The notes: generated by a model from the letters alone, not told the origin. A stretch of 64,000 nt of DNA from Candidatus Aramenus sp. CH1 (GCA_022678445.1 JALBWU010000007.1:77501-141500), one strand, 5' to 3'; shown: positions 47,929-58,466, counted from the first letter of the stretch. Numbers and translations: made by a program.

Positions 47929-49254
47929 ATGCCTCTTGAAAGTTATAAAGGTAAAGCCCTGGACGTGTTATCTCAAATTGGGGCTGAAATAGGGGACATT
48001 ATTGAAATAGAGAAAGAGAAGGTGAGGGTAAAGGGCATATTGATGCCCTCATATTCCAAGGACGACGACATCGTGGTCGTAAAAATGGACAACGGCTATA
48101 ACGTGGGAGTGTCCGTGGAGAACGCCAGCGTCAAACTGGTGGAAAAGAAGGGACTTGGCAAGCCCTTGACGGGAAAGGGAGACAACAGGAAAGGAGAGGT
48201 CAAAATAATAAGCACTGGAGGTACCATAGTGAGCAAGGTGGAGTACGAGACAGGTGCCGTTAGGCCAGCCTTGACCACTGAGGAAATAGTGCAGTTCCTA
48301 CCGGAGATCAACGAGATAGCGAAGGTGTCGTCTGAGATACTCTTCAGTATACTTAGCGAAAACATGACGCCGGAGAACTGGGTGAAAATAGCCGAGTCAG
48401 TTAAGAGGGCCTTTGACGAAGGTAGCTTAGGCGTAATTGTAACCCACGGCACCGACACCATGGCCTACACGGCGTCAGCGTTAGCTTTTTCGTTTAAGGG
48501 CCTTCAAGGCCCAGTAGTCCTAGTTGGTTCCCAAAGAAGCAGTGACAGACCAAGTAGCGACTCCCCAATTAACCTACTCAGCTCTGTTATCCTCGCTAAG
48601 AACGCCCCATTTGGGGAAGTAGTCGTGAACATGCACGGCGAAAGCTCAGACACTTACACCCTAGCACACAGGGGAGTTAAGGTAAGGAAAATGCACACCA
48701 GCAGGAGGGACGCCTTCCAAAGCATTAACGACAAACCCCTCGCTAAGGTGTTCTGGAGGGAAAGGGAGGTGCAGCTCTTGAGGTCGGACTTCTTCCCTAA
48801 ACGGGAGGAGAGCGTACTTGACTCAAAGTTCGATAGCCGGGTCTTTCTCCTCAAGTACTACCCCGGAATGGACCCCTCTATCGTTGAGCACCTAGTTGAG
48901 GAGAAAGGTGTAAGGGGGATCGTAATAGAGGGGACTGGACTTGGACACACGTCCACTCAGTTCCTAGAACAGTTCAAGAAGGCGTCAAGGGAGGGAGTTT
49001 TCCTGGGAATGACCTCCCAGTGTCTCTTTGGGAGGGTCAACATGAACGTCTACACTACTGGAAGACTTCTCCAGCAAGCTGGAGTAGTCCCGCTGGAGGA
49101 CATGCTTCCGGAAGTGGCTTTAGTGAAGCTGATGTGGGTCTTGGCCCACGAAGACGATGTCGATAAGGTCAAGTCGCTCATGTTAACTAATATGGCTGGA
49201 GAAATAAACTATAGACATTCGGTAGACTTTTACCCAAGGTGGAACCATGAGTAA
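47929..49254 (+). CDS. gatD: Glutamyl-tRNA(Gln) amidotransferase subunit D
   Basis: Archaeal-specific asparaginase-like subunit that frees ammonia for Gln-tRNA(Gln). N-terminal GatD domain (1-90), then L-asparaginase motifs [17 protein letters not shown] and [16 protein letters not shown]; the catalytic threonines and the lysine region [12 protein letters not shown] are visible. The stop overlaps gatE by 8 bp, as needed for equimolar GatDE. Confidence 0.97.
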   Translation: MPLESYKGKALDVLSQIGAEIGDIIEIEKEKVRVKGILMPSYSKDDDIVVVKMDNGYNVGVSVENASVKLVEKKGLGKPLTGKGDNRKGEVKIISTGGTIVSKVEYETGAVRPALTTEEIVQFLPEINEIAKVSSEILFSILSENMTPENWVKIAESVKRAFDEGSLGVIVTHGTDTMAYTASALAFSFKGLQGPVVLVGSQRSSDRPSSDSPINLLSSVILAKNAPFGEVVVNMHGESSDTYTLAHRGVKVRKMHTSRRDAFQSINDKPLAKVFWREREVQLLRSDFFPKREESVLDSKFDSRVFLLKYYPGMDPSIVEHLVEEKGVRGIVIEGTGLGHTSTQFLEQFKKASREGVFLGMTSQCLFGRVNMNVYTTGRLLQQAGVVPLEDMLPEVALVKLMWVLAHEDDVDKVKSLMLTNMAGEINYRHSVDFYPRWNHE

Positions 49255-51139
49255 GCTCGACTATAGATCCCTTGGATTAAAGGTAGGGCTTGAAATTCAC
49301 CAGCAACTCGACACTCAGCACAAGCTTTTCTGTAACTGCCCTACGTTACTCACCGAGGAGTACAAGGCGACCCTGGAGAGGTACTTGAGGCCAGTCATGA
49401 GTGAAATAGGCGAAGTGGACGTAGCAGCGCTCTTTGAGTGGGAAAAGGGGAAGAAGTACGTCTACAGGATACCAGAGAAGAGCAGTTGTCTAGTGGAGTG
49501 CGACGAGGAGCCCCCGCACGAGATGAACAGGGAGGCTGTAAAGATAGGCATAGCGATGACGCTGGCGTTCAAGGGCAAGGTAGTCGATGAAATCTATGTA
49601 ATGAGAAAGGAAGTAATAGACGGGTCAAATACCTCCGGGTTCCAAAGAACGTCGATTGTAGGACTAGGGGGTTCAATCCAAGATGAAGAAGGAGAAGTGG
49701 TGATACAGACTGTGGCCATAGAGGAGGACGCGGCGAGGAAAATAGAGGACATGGGGAAGGAGGTAGTTTACAACTTGGATAGACTTGGTATACCTCTAAT
49801 AGAGATCTCGACTGCGCCTGACATACATTCCCCCGAACAGGCTAAGAGGGTGGCCTTCAAGATAGGGCAGATGTTGAGGCTGACCGGAAAGGTGAAGAGG
49901 GGTCTAGGGACTATAAGGCAGGACTTGAACGTTTCCATTGCCAGAGGAGTTAAGATAGAGATCAAAGGTGTGCAAGAGCTCGACTTGATACCAACGATAA
50001 TCGAAAACGAGGCTTTGAGGCAGTACAACCTACTTAGGATAAGGGACGAGTTGAAGAGGAGGGTAACCAAGGACGAAGTATTGGGGAACTTCGATAAGAG
50101 GGACTTGACGGACCTCTTCCAGGGGTCAAAGAGCAAGGTAGTCCAGAACACGCTGAAGTCCGGGGGAAGGGTTTACGGCATCAAGGTCAAGGGGTTCAAG
50201 GGCATATTTGGATGGGAAGTCATGCCGAATAGGCGCTTTGGCACAGAAGTGGCGGACTACGTTAGGGTCTTGGCAGGTCTGGGAGGAATATTCCACTCAG
50301 ACGAGTTGCCTAATTACGGCATAACAAATGAGGAGGTCAAAAAGGTCAAGGACGCCCTGGGCGTAGAGGAGGGCGACGCCTTCGTACTCATAGTGGGACC
50401 AAGGGAGAAGCTGGAGAAGGCGTATGAGGTAATAAGGGACAGGGTACTTTACGCTTTTGAGGGGGTACCCAAGGAGACAAGGGGGGCACAGGAAGACGGG
50501 ACTACAAGGTTCCTAAGGCCACAACCGGGCTCTGCAAGGATGTACCCAGAAACGGACATCCCTCCAATAAGGGTAACAGAGCAATTGCTCGCTGAGGCAA
50601 AGGCCTACATACCGCCTTCTCCTGAGGAAAAGCTGAAGAGTTTGGTGGGACTAGGACTCGGAGAAGAGCTAGCTAAGCAGATTATAAATAGCCCAAGGTT
50701 ATCCCTTTTCGAGGAGCTTACAAGGAAGTACTCGCCCAAAGTACCCCCAGTGGTTATAGCGACAACAATCGAAAACACCGTCAAGTACGTAAAGAGCAAA
50801 GGAGGGAAGACAGAGCTCATTACTGACAACGTCATAGAGGCGGTGATAGCAGGAGTATACAGCGGTGTAATAAACAAGGACTCGATCCCGGAGATCCTGC
50901 TGGAGTACTCGCTAGGTAAGGGAACAATTAACGAGTTGATTTCCAGGTTCTCTTCCATAAGCGACCAGGAGCTGGAGAAGATAGTCAAGGCCACAATTCA
51001 AGAGAACCTAGAGGAGATCAAGAGGAAAAAGGACAAGGCCTTTAACCTAGTCATGGGAAGGGTAATGGCGAAGGTCAGGGGAAAGGCAGAGGGAAAGAAA
51101 GTAGCTGAGTTAATAAAGAGGGAATTGGAGAAAATATAA
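49247..51139 (+). CDS. gatE: Glutamyl-tRNA(Gln) amidotransferase subunit E
   Basis: The kinase/transamidation subunit of archaeal Gat[22 protein letters not shown] opens the GatB-like cradle, with GRIxxxQDLNVSI-like RQDLNVSIA, an AspRS-like insertion and helical YqeY-type tail ([16 protein letters not shown]-like: [14 protein letters not shown]). The 630 residues match. It overlaps gatD by 8 bp. Presence alongside GatC/GatA gives this archaeon both Gln- and probably Asn-tRNA pathways. Confidence 0.97.
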   Translation: MSKLDYRSLGLKVGLEIHQQLDTQHKLFCNCPTLLTEEYKATLERYLRPVMSEIGEVDVAALFEWEKGKKYVYRIPEKSSCLVECDEEPPHEMNREAVKIGIAMTLAFKGKVVDEIYVMRKEVIDGSNTSGFQRTSIVGLGGSIQDEEGEVVIQTVAIEEDAARKIEDMGKEVVYNLDRLGIPLIEISTAPDIHSPEQAKRVAFKIGQMLRLTGKVKRGLGTIRQDLNVSIARGVKIEIKGVQELDLIPTIIENEALRQYNLLRIRDELKRRVTKDEVLGNFDKRDLTDLFQGSKSKVVQNTLKSGGRVYGIKVKGFKGIFGWEVMPNRRFGTEVADYVRVLAGLGGIFHSDELPNYGITNEEVKKVKDALGVEEGDAFVLIVGPREKLEKAYEVIRDRVLYAFEGVPKETRGAQEDGTTRFLRPQPGSARMYPETDIPPIRVTEQLLAEAKAYIPPSPEEKLKSLVGLGLGEELAKQIINSPRLSLFEELTRKYSPKVPPVVIATTIENTVKYVKSKGGKTELITDNVIEAVIAGVYSGVINKDSIPEILLEYSLGKGTINELISRFSSISDQELEKIVKATIQENLEEIKRKKDKAFNLVMGRVMAKVRGKAEGKKVAELIKRELEKI

Positions 51140-51141
51140 AG

Positions 51142-51191
51142 GTGAGGAGTTACCCCCGATCCTGAAAGGTGACGAAAAGGCATTTGTCTGA
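51142..51191 (+). ncRNA. Candidate C/D box guide RNA (after gatE)
   Basis: Boxes: C GTGAGGA (51142-51148, one mismatch), 13-nt guide GTTACCCCCGATC, D' CTGA (51162-51165), 3-nt spacer, C' GTGACGA (51169-51175), 12-nt guide AAAGGCATTTGT, D CTGA (51188-51191). Total 50 nt. It starts two bases after the gatE stop codon. Both D boxes are perfect. Targets are not identified. Confidence 0.68.
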
Positions 51192-51202
51192 CGGTGTAAG
51201 TT

Positions 51203-52186
51203 TTGCTCCCTGACTTTCTACTTAGTATCCTGTTTTCAAACAAATTGGAGAGCTTGAGGTTAGACGACGAAGATCTGTCGGTAGAGCAGTTGCCCCAACT
51301 GCTTAAACTTTCGGGGGTTAAGGAGGTATACTGGAGACTAAACTCCAGGATCGTTGGCCCCGATGGAACATGCATCAGGGCCAAAGGAGAGGGAGACGAG
51401 GTGATTGTAAAGACGCCATTGAAAGTTAAGAGTATACCGTGGAGCTTTGGCAGACTCAACGAGAGAGCCCTCGTTAGCCTAGTCCAAGACCTAATACCTT
51501 CTGGGGAAGGGGAAAGCTACTTAAACCCCTCCCCTTGGCCTAGGGGGAGCCTAAAGCCAGGGGAAGTGATGGCAGAACGCAGGGAAGAAAGGGAAGAGTT
51601 ACAGAATTCCCTGAGCGTGGACACCAGGTACTTCAACCCAGACTTTGTCTACCTAAACCCCTTTTTCATCGAGGTCTCGAAGGAACCTGCAAACTCCCCT
51701 TTCGTCTGTGTCGAACTGGAAGAAGCCTTTTGTTTCGTCTCCTCCTCTCCGATCGAAGTAAGCTTTGAGAACGGAAGGATGAAGGCAGAAGGAAAGGGGA
51801 TTTTAATGGTAAGGGGGAACAACTGGAGGGAGGTGAAGCCTTACAGGCTAAGCTGGGATCTCTCAAACCCTCTAGTAAGGCTGGACTTTAAGCCCAAGTA
51901 CAACGTGAGCCTCTACAGATTGGAGCCAGCTTCTATAGTGCCCTTTTTCCTTGACTACGCTCAGGGAGATCTAGCCTTAGCTTTAGTCAACTTGTCGGAA
52001 AGCCCAGTGATTTCCACGGTATACGTTACCGCCAGGATCACTGAGGCTGAAGTAGTCGACGAGAACGAGAAGGTAGTCCCAGAATTCGACAGAGTAAGGA
52101 TACCGTTTAGAAGGTGGGGAATCCACATCGTAAAGCTGAAGGTTAGGAGGTTAATGGAACAGTACTTGAGGAAAAGAATCATTTAA
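51203..52186 (+). CDS. Hypothetical protein (327 aa), beta-rich C-terminus
   Basis: An alpha/beta N-terminus (LRLDDEDLSVEQLPQLLKLS) and a beta-sandwich-like C-terminus (ALALVNLSESPVISTVYVTA ... PFRRWGIHIVKLKV) that recalls the C-terminal domain of GH38-type enzymes, without catalytic residues that I can identify. The start is TTG at 51203, near the guide-RNA candidate. It ends with a tail overlap with the HTH gene (8 bp). Function unknown. Confidence 0.6.
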   Translation: MLPDFLLSILFSNKLESLRLDDEDLSVEQLPQLLKLSGVKEVYWRLNSRIVGPDGTCIRAKGEGDEVIVKTPLKVKSIPWSFGRLNERALVSLVQDLIPSGEGESYLNPSPWPRGSLKPGEVMAERREEREELQNSLSVDTRYFNPDFVYLNPFFIEVSKEPANSPFVCVELEEAFCFVSSSPIEVSFENGRMKAEGKGILMVRGNNWREVKPYRLSWDLSNPLVRLDFKPKYNVSLYRLEPASIVPFFLDYAQGDLALALVNLSESPVISTVYVTARITEAEVVDENEKVVPEFDRVRIPFRRWGIHIVKLKVRRLMEQYLRKRII

Positions 52187-52550
52187 TTAAGGCGTAGTTT
52201 TCATACATGCAAGGTAGAACTTCCATCCCACTCTTCTTTAGGGCCCTCTTTCCCTCTGAACAGAGTATGCAATAGTAAGTCGAGAGGTTGTCAACCTTGT
52301 TGCTTGCCAGCCTATCTACGAGGTCGTTGACCATACTCATTAACCTCTCGTCCTTTTCTATAAGCCCACGTATACCAGTCCCCCTCCTCTTGTTCACGTA
52401 GTTTGCTACGGCAGCTGGGGTCAGTCCCATAGCGTTAGCTGCCCTATATATGGGCATCCCCTTCTCAGTGACCAGCTTCTCGGCAATTATAGACCTCAAA
52501 GCCGGCAGTATCTCTTTAACAGAAAACTCGCACGGTAATGTAAGAGACAT
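52179..52550 (-). CDS. Predicted HTH regulator with Cys cluster
   Basis: Helix-turn-helix around residues 33-58 (MPIYRAANAMGLTPAAVANY), then a region with CILC and a C-terminal Cys (YYCILCSEGKRAL ... LPCMYENY), plus an N-terminal C. Four cysteines could hold an Fe-S or zinc sensor. It resembles the archaeal COG2522-type predicted regulators. Just upstream is nrdJ, so it may regulate its neighbour; unproven. The 52551-52597 gap is AT-rich with a TTTTAAAAATA promoter. Confidence 0.7.
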   Translation of the reverse strand: MSLTLPCEFSVKEILPALRSIIAEKLVTEKGMPIYRAANAMGLTPAAVANYVNKRRGTGIRGLIEKDERLMSMVNDLVDRLASNKVDNLSTYYCILCSEGKRALKKSGMEVLPCMYENYALIK

Positions 52551-52597
52551 GATCTTCTACATTTTAAAAATACGTGTTAGAGTATAAAAAAGTTTTT

Positions 52598-55093
52598 TTA
52601 TAACTCGCAGGTCTTACATCCGCCAGCGTAGTTCTCGCTCACTTCCACGTACTTCTCCATCCTCAGGGAAGAGGGGAGTAGCTTGCCCTCCTTCTTCTTC
52701 TCCAGCTCCTCCCTCTCCTTCTTTATGCCAAAGTAGATTACTTGCTGGGACTTGCTCTTGTCCCTGTACACGGTTATGCCCTTTATCCCCATCTTCCACG
52801 CCATCAAATACACCCTCTCTACAGTCTCCGGGGGCTCCTCGGACCTCAAGTTGATGGTCTTTGAAGTCCCGGAGTCGTTCCACTGTTGCCAAGCACCCTG
52901 GTGCAACACGTGGTACTCTGGAGGCACTTCGTGGGCAGTCCTAAACAGCTTGCGGATAGTTGCGGGCATGAAGGCGTTGTCACCTACCATCCCGGTCTCA
53001 GCCACCTTCTTGACGACCTCGGGGTTGTCGAGCTCGTACTTCCTCAAGTACTCGAGGAACAGGGGGTCTATCTCCATGAACTTCCCGACCGCCACGTTCC
53101 TGATGAAGGCTAGGGCGAAGAGTGGCTCTATAGAGGAAGAGGTTCCTGCTATGATAGAGATTGTCCCTGTCGGGGCCACGGAGACCACGGCGGCGTTCCT
53201 CAAGCCGTGGGTGAGCCTCTCCCCCTTGAGCTTGGAGAAGTCGAGGGCTTCCACGGCCTTGGTGATCTCCCTGACCTTGGCGGATGGTCTATCTCCTATA
53301 CCTGCGATGGCCAACAGCTCCTCTAAGGGCTTAGCGTTCTCCCATATGTCCCTGTAGAGCCTAGCGTCGTAACCGGGGAAAGGCCCCTTCTCCTTGGCCA
53401 GCTCTATTGACGTCTTCAAAGCGTGGTAATAGATGAACTTGGCGAGCTGGTAAGATAAATACACGGCATCGACGCTGTCGTAGGGTATGCCCAGCTTTAT
53501 CAGCATCCTAGCGAGGCCCATGACCCCTAGACCTACTTTCCTGGTCCTCTTAGTGGCCTCCTCTATCTGCTTCAATGGGTAGCGGTTGGCGTCTATGACG
53601 TTGTCCAGGAGGCGTACCGCATAACGGATAGTCTCAGCGAGGCCATCCCAGTCAACCGTGGGCTTGCCGTTTACCTCCTTCACGAACTTCTCCAGGTTTA
53701 TTGAACCCAAGTTACAGCTCTCCCAGTGCAACAGTGGTTCTTCTCCACAGGGGTTCGTGGCTTGTATTTTCCCAAGGTACCAGGTTGGGTGACCCCTGTT
53801 TATGGTGTCTATGAAGAGCAGTCCTGGGTCACCACTGTCCCAAGCGCCCTTTACTATCTCGTTGAAGAGAGTTCTAGCATTCACCCACCTAGTGATGGCA
53901 CCTTCCTTCTCTGCTATAACTAGTGCCTCATCCACTGTGATGATTTTGCTCTCGTCCAAGTAGACGCTACCCTTCTCCTCTAACTCGTTCAGAACTACTT
54001 CTTGTACCCACTCCTCGTGCATGTAGTTCCTGGCCTTGACTATGTAATAGTCGTGGTCGGTGCCAGGGACTTTGGTCTTCCTCGGCGTGATGAGGGGCAC
54101 TTCCTCCCCCTTCTCCACCTTCTCCATGAAGTAGTCGTAAACTCCCACGGAGATGTTGAAGTTCTGGAGCTGGACGTCCTTCAACTGCCCGGTCTTGGCG
54201 TGGATGAAGTCCTCTATGTCGGGGTGCCAGACGTGCATGACGCCCATGTTTGCCCCCCTCCTCTTCCCTCCCTGCTTCACCACGTCGGTGGACACGTCGA
54301 ATATCTTCATGAAGGACACGGGCCCAGAGGCAACGCCTGCAGTTGAAGCGACAATGTCGCCCTTTGGCCTCAACTCGGAGAAGTCAAAGCCAGTGCCCCC
54401 TCCCTGCTGGTGCACTAACGCCATTGCCCTCAACGTGTCGTATATCCCGTCCCCTTCAGGGGACGTCATGGAGTCCCTCACAGGCAGTACGAAGCACGCC
54501 GAGAGTATCCCCAGCCTGGTACCGCTGTTCATTAACGTGGGAGTGTTTGGCAAGAACTTTAGGTCGCTCATTATCTCGTAGAACTTCTCCTCCGCCTCCT
54601 TCACAGCCTTCTCGTCCTTTCCGTACCTCTCCTCGACCTTTGCTAAGAAGGAGGACACTCTCCTGAACATCATCTGTGGGGTCTCAATGTACCTCAGCGT
54701 GTTTGGGTCTTTCAGTAAGTATCTGGCCTCTAGGACCTTGAGGGAGTTATAGGTGAGCAACAAGTCCTTCTCGTTGAACTGCTTCCATCTACCCTTGCCG
54801 AAAACGTGGTTGTATATCCTAGCGAGGACGTACCTCTTAGCGAGATCCATTAGCTCAGGGTGCTCTAAGGAGTTCTCCACCAAGTTCCTCTCCACGATGT
54901 CGGCTATCGTCCTCGTGTCTATTACGTTGTCCTTGGCAAGCTGGAGGACGTCCTGTGCTATGCCGTCCATCACCTTGTCTGGGACGAAGCCGAGCTTGTT
55001 TAGTATCTTCTCGAACTTAAACTCCTCCTTTCTACCGTCTCTCTTCAGTACGAAGAGCTTGTTTAGAGTTGCTAAGCTAATGTTAGCTAGCAT
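52598..55093 (-). CDS. nrdJ: Adenosylcobalamin-dependent (class II) ribonucleotide reductase
   Basis: Makes deoxyribonucleotides with a B12 radical. N-terminal ATP-cone ([20 protein letters not shown]), first redox Cys in [12 protein letters not shown], the catalytic loop [19 protein letters not shown] (radical Cys and Glu), the phosphate loop [20 protein letters not shown], and the C-terminal redox pair GGCKTCEL. About 831 residues. The ATG at 55093 is chosen over a TTG three codons upstream. No inteins or gaps. Confidence 0.94.
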   Translation of the reverse strand: MLANISLATLNKLFVLKRDGRKEEFKFEKILNKLGFVPDKVMDGIAQDVLQLAKDNVIDTRTIADIVERNLVENSLEHPELMDLAKRYVLARIYNHVFGKGRWKQFNEKDLLLTYNSLKVLEARYLLKDPNTLRYIETPQMMFRRVSSFLAKVEERYGKDEKAVKEAEEKFYEIMSDLKFLPNTPTLMNSGTRLGILSACFVLPVRDSMTSPEGDGIYDTLRAMALVHQQGGGTGFDFSELRPKGDIVASTAGVASGPVSFMKIFDVSTDVVKQGGKRRGANMGVMHVWHPDIEDFIHAKTGQLKDVQLQNFNISVGVYDYFMEKVEKGEEVPLITPRKTKVPGTDHDYYIVKARNYMHEEWVQEVVLNELEEKGSVYLDESKIITVDEALVIAEKEGAITRWVNARTLFNEIVKGAWDSGDPGLLFIDTINRGHPTWYLGKIQATNPCGEEPLLHWESCNLGSINLEKFVKEVNGKPTVDWDGLAETIRYAVRLLDNVIDANRYPLKQIEEATKRTRKVGLGVMGLARMLIKLGIPYDSVDAVYLSYQLAKFIYYHALKTSIELAKEKGPFPGYDARLYRDIWENAKPLEELLAIAGIGDRPSAKVREITKAVEALDFSKLKGERLTHGLRNAAVVSVAPTGTISIIAGTSSSIEPLFALAFIRNVAVGKFMEIDPLFLEYLRKYELDNPEVVKKVAETGMVGDNAFMPATIRKLFRTAHEVPPEYHVLHQGAWQQWNDSGTSKTINLRSEEPPETVERVYLMAWKMGIKGITVYRDKSKSQQVIYFGIKKEREELEKKKEGKLLPSSLRMEKYVEVSENYAGGCKTCEL

Positions 55094-55102
55094 TTGAATC
55101 AA

Positions 55103-55480
55103 ATAATATTTATCAGTTTACGCTAAATAATCTTCTCCATATGACTGGTGGTATGACCTTTTCTCCGTACAAGTTAGAATAGTAAGCAGCAGTAGTACTG
55201 GTTACTCATAAATAGATACATGATTTATATATAATATTGATTTGGGGAAAAATCTATAATATACGGATAAAAATCTTGAGAAGCTTAACCGCTAATGGAC
55301 GTTTAATTAACTTCTTAACTATCAAAAACTTAACCAGTGCTCTGAGTAGCCATACTTGTAAATGAGGATTAAAAGGATGCAGATGTGGGAAAACTCCTGG
55401 ACAAATATTTGATGACAGATAAAATTATTCGTTTCTGCTTTCCCATTTATTACCTACGTAAAATCCTTTATGGAGGTATG
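55103..55480. other. 378-bp gene-free interval
   Basis: AT-rich stretch between nrdJ and tRNA-Arg. It holds the presumed nrdJ promoter region (TAAATATTATTTG near 55103-55115, minus strand) and TATA-like runs (ATTTATATATAATATTG near 55221-55237), but no ORF with coding character and no convincing guide RNA: a TTGATGA near 55409 has no matching D box. Confidence 0.5.
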
Positions 55481-55555
55481 CGGACCCGCCGGGACTCGAA
55501 CCCGGGACCTTGGGCTCCGGAGGCCCACGCTCTGTCCTGGCTGAGCTACGGGTCC
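55481..55555 (-). tRNA. tRNA-Arg(CCG)
   Basis: Minus-strand cloverleaf: acceptor GGACCCG with CGGGTCC and discriminator G; D arm GCTCAGCCAGGACAGAGC; anticodon stem TGGGC / GCCCA with loop CT-CCG-GA (anticodon CCG); T arm CCGGG-TTCGAGT-CCCGG. No intron, no encoded CCA. Its 5' end is one nucleotide after the argS stop codon. Confidence 0.97.
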
Positions 55556-55556
55556 G

Positions 55557-57419
55557 TTACATCTTAGTCAAGGGTTTTATACCCAAAGATTTTAAACCAT
55601 TTCTTAGCACTGTCTCTACTCCCTTTACGAGGAATATCCTCGTGACCCTCTTCTTTTCGTCCTTCTCTTGGAGCACTCTCTCCTTATCGTACCACGCGTT
55701 AAAGAGGTCTGAGAACTGCCTCAGGAAGACCGTCAGTACCTCCGGGCTCATGTCATCTGCTGCCTTGGCGAAGACCTCGGGGAACCTAGCTATCATCATG
55801 AGGATTTTCCTCTTCTCGCCCACCAGCTCCGAGGGGTCAACGTTACTTACATCTAGGCGATCTGTTACCTTAGCTAGTATGTTGTAGGCCCTGGCGTAGG
55901 TGTACTGTAAATAGGGCCCGCTATTCTCCTCCAAGTTAGTTACCTTGTTTACGTTGAACGTAACTGGTTTGTTAGCTGACACGGACACTATGGCGTACCT
56001 TATTGCTGAGTTAACTATCTCGTCTAGCTCCTCCACGTTGCCCTTCTTCTCCCTGACCTTTGCCTCAACGACCTCCTTTACTTTCTCGTACACTTCATCA
56101 AAGGAAACGTACCTCCCTAACCTCCCGCTCATCCTCATGCCTTGGAGGCTCACCATTCCGTAGGAATAGTGGATCAAGTTCTTAGCGTGCTCCGGGTATC
56201 CGAGCAGGTAAAGCGTTGCCCTCAGTTGCATTTGAGGTACTGCCTGTTGCTCGGCTATTACGTTTATCACGACGTCTGCCTTAAAATCCGAGAATTTCTT
56301 GAAAGTGTAGGCGACGTCCCTTAAGGTGTACAAGGTCGTCCCGTCTGACCTCATTAACACTAACGGCGGTAGCTCTAGTCCTTTCGGTATCCTGAGCTCC
56401 TCCTTGACTGACTCGTCTACAAAGTTCTCTAGATCCAACGCCCAAGTGCCCTTGTAGTTTACCCTAGCCCTCGAGTCCATTGTCTCCTCGAGCACCTTCT
56501 TGACGTCCCCGTTCCAGAGGAGGTCGCTCTCATAGTCGAAGACGTCAAAGGATATTCCGAGCTTTCCAAGGCTTTCCATAAAGCCCTCTAAGGCGTAGTT
56601 CACGTATTTCCTTACTATCTGTTTAGTCCTTTCGTCCCCCCTCTCATACCTTTCGATTATGTCGAGGATCACCTTCTCAGGGTCCTCTTCCTTCATTATG
56701 CCGTCAGAGAGTACGTCAAAGTACTCCTCGTTCCTCTCCCTTAGTCCTTGTGCCACAGCAACTAGCTCGTCCCTCTTGGATATCTTTTCCTTGTACTCGC
56801 TCTCACTAGCGTTCTTTAACTCCTGGGTTATCTGCCTTATCTCGAGGATAACGTTGGTCATGGCGTAGATTAGACCTAGCCACTCGTCTTTTTTTACCCC
56901 AGCAGATGGCTCTGGGTAGTTCAGCTTGGATAGCCCATATATGAGTATCGCCACCTGCCTCCCGCTATCGTTGACGTAAAACCTCGAGTTCACTAGGTGC
57001 CCCCTGGCCCTTAGAAGTCTGACTAAAGTGTCCCCCAGAATAGCGTTCCTCAAGTGGCCTATGTGCAAGGGGTGTATTGGATTGGCACTAGTGTGCTCCA
57101 CCACTATCCTCTTTGGCTTGTCCACCTTCTCTAGCCCGTAGTCCTCACTTAAACTGGAGAAGACGCCGTTAAACACGCTCACCTCGTCTAGATTGACGTT
57201 TATGAAGATGCCGTCCCTCCTGAAGGACTTGACGTACTTACCCCTACCGCTAACGTCAACGTTGAGGTTCCTCGTGACAGACGGCAGAGGGAGCGAGAGG
57301 TCTCCTAGTCCCTCCTTTGATGGGTATTCTATGTTATTAAAGACTTTTTCCTCCTCGACGTTAATAACCTGCGATATTACCTTGGCCATCTCCCTCTTTG
57401 CTTCCCTTATTACGTTCAC
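55557..57419 (-). CDS. argS: Arginyl-tRNA synthetase
   Basis: Class I synthetase. The catalytic HIGH signature reads HPLHIGHLRNAI and the family's N-terminal Add-1 domain precedes it; a KMSK-equivalent lies near QGMRMSGRLGRYV, and the C-terminal anticodon-binding domain contains ENSGPYLQYTYARAYNIL. The 620 residues fit. It starts at GTG. Its final codons (GIKPLTKM) contain the TATA sequence of the tRNA-Arg that follows at once. Confidence 0.97.
   Translation of the reverse strand: MNVIREAKREMAKVISQVINVEEEKVFNNIEYPSKEGLGDLSLPLPSVTRNLNVDVSGRGKYVKSFRRDGIFINVNLDEVSVFNGVFSSLSEDYGLEKVDKPKRIVVEHTSANPIHPLHIGHLRNAILGDTLVRLLRARGHLVNSRFYVNDSGRQVAILIYGLSKLNYPEPSAGVKKDEWLGLIYAMTNVILEIRQITQELKNASESEYKEKISKRDELVAVAQGLRERNEEYFDVLSDGIMKEEDPEKVILDIIERYERGDERTKQIVRKYVNYALEGFMESLGKLGISFDVFDYESDLLWNGDVKKVLEETMDSRARVNYKGTWALDLENFVDESVKEELRIPKGLELPPLVLMRSDGTTLYTLRDVAYTFKKFSDFKADVVINVIAEQQAVPQMQLRATLYLLGYPEHAKNLIHYSYGMVSLQGMRMSGRLGRYVSFDEVYEKVKEVVEAKVREKKGNVEELDEIVNSAIRYAIVSVSANKPVTFNVNKVTNLEENSGPYLQYTYARAYNILAKVTDRLDVSNVDPSELVGEKRKILMMIARFPEVFAKAADDMSPEVLTVFLRQFSDLFNAWYDKERVLQEKDEKKRVTRIFLVKGVETVLRNGLKSLGIKPLTKM
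55575..55581 (-). promoter_or_regulatory. TATA box of tRNA-Arg inside argS
   Basis: GGGTATAAAACCC on the minus strand, within the last codons of argS, is centred about 23 nt upstream of the tRNA 5' end. A tRNA transcript from here would begin at or next to position +1, so the tRNA can be made independently of argS readthrough. Confidence 0.55.
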
Positions 57420-57472
57420 ATGTGTAATAGGGTGTGTAGCTTTTAATTCTTTGCTAGCTGAAGTTGTAAAAC

Positions 57473-57667
57473 ATGAAAGTCGCGGACGTGTTGGTGGTGG
57501 AAAACGAGGGGCAGAAGGTAAACGATGAGAAAATAAGGGAAGTGATCGAGAGGGTAAGGTCGTCGGTGGACAACGTTATTATCACGAGAGTCCACCTCCC
57601 TGGCTCAAAGGACGAGGAAGGGCTATTGGGCATACACCTCATAGTGAGAGACGTTGCAGAAGCGTGA
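57473..57667 (+). CDS. Small hypothetical protein (64 aa)
   Basis: An alpha/beta protein (MKVADVLVVENEGQKVNDEK; VIITRVHLPGSKDEEGLLGI) with no motif I recognise. Starts at ATG 57473, 53 bp from the divergent argS. Its end overlaps the next gene by 14 bp, so it is coupled to the Cys-rich protein. Confidence 0.6.
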   Translation: MKVADVLVVENEGQKVNDEKIREVIERVRSSVDNVIITRVHLPGSKDEEGLLGIHLIVRDVAEA

Positions 57668-58034
57668 AGTGTGCCCCTATTACAAGAACGGCTACTGCAC
57701 TTCACCTATGCTCGATACTCCGTCAGACAGCGTAGTTAGCCCCCAGAGGTGCTTTAAGACATACAAGGGCTGTAGGTTTTACGTTGACAAGGGAGAAGAG
57801 AAACAAGGTCTTGAAGTGTACGACGAGGAAAGGATAGAACAGGAAGTGAAGTTTTATCCTAGAGTAAACGTCTTGATGGAAAAAGTGGACAGCGAATGTC
57901 AGTTTTTCCAGTTATTGAGGACAAACTCGGGTTTCATTGCTTATTGTAAAGTCCTGGGGAGGATCTTGACTGAAAGCTCCGCTGAGCTGTGCGGCAAATA
58001 CTGGCAAAAATGCCCAATAAGGGGTATTGAATAA
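57654..58034 (+). CDS. Cys-rich protein with two four-cysteine modules (126 aa)
   Basis: Cysteines at 7, 15, 33, 40 (CPYYKNGYC ... CFKTYKGC) and at 82, 98, 113, 120 (CQFF ... C ... CGKYWQKC) form two similar clusters, each ending in C-x6-C. This suggests two Fe-S or zinc sites arising from an internal duplication. Coupled to the preceding small gene. A related single-cluster protein is encoded at 62076. Function unknown. Confidence 0.65.
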   Translation: MQKREVCPYYKNGYCTSPMLDTPSDSVVSPQRCFKTYKGCRFYVDKGEEKQGLEVYDEERIEQEVKFYPRVNVLMEKVDSECQFFQLLRTNSGFIAYCKVLGRILTESSAELCGKYWQKCPIRGIE

Positions 58035-58042
58035 TAGAAGTC

Positions 58043-58354
58043 TTACTCGGTACCTAGCTTTGCGTATCTACCGTCTTCCAGTAAAGTTACCTGCCCTTTT
58101 TCGGAGAGGCTGGCTAAAGCCCTCCTTATCTTGTCCTCACTGGCAATACCAGACAGCTTACTGTGTAACTCCTTCAAGTTCATTGGCTTCTCCGACAAGA
58201 GGTCCAACAAGATCTGCTTTAGCTCCTCCTCGTTGGGAGCGGTCATTACAACGACGTCCTTATCTGAGTAAACAACCTTCAGCTTACTCTCTACTTCCTC
58301 TGTGTCTTCGGTATCAACCTTCTTTCTCCTCTTCCTAGCACTCATTATAGACAC
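58043..58354 (-). CDS. Winged-helix-like small protein (103 aa)
   Basis: A basic start (SARKRRKKVDTED), then helix-turn-helix-like segment EKPMNLKELHSKLSGIASED and RRALASLSEKGQVTLLEDG ending with a wing-like YAKLG. A DNA/RNA-binding role is plausible but no family is recognised. It converges on the Cys-rich gene with an 8-bp gap. Confidence 0.55.
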   Translation of the reverse strand: MSIMSARKRRKKVDTEDTEEVESKLKVVYSDKDVVVMTAPNEEELKQILLDLLSEKPMNLKELHSKLSGIASEDKIRRALASLSEKGQVTLLEDGRYAKLGTE

Positions 58355-58466
58355 TATGATAAATATGTAAAATTTACTTTTAAATGTTCATTAAGAGTTT
58401 CGAAGCATCATTATATTGAAGTCTTTTATACACGATAGGTAATAAAACATTAATAGGCGGATTGGA

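Noticed and set aside
55400-55440. TTGATGA box as a guide RNA in the nrdJ-tRNA gap
   Set aside because: No D box at a valid distance on the same strand.
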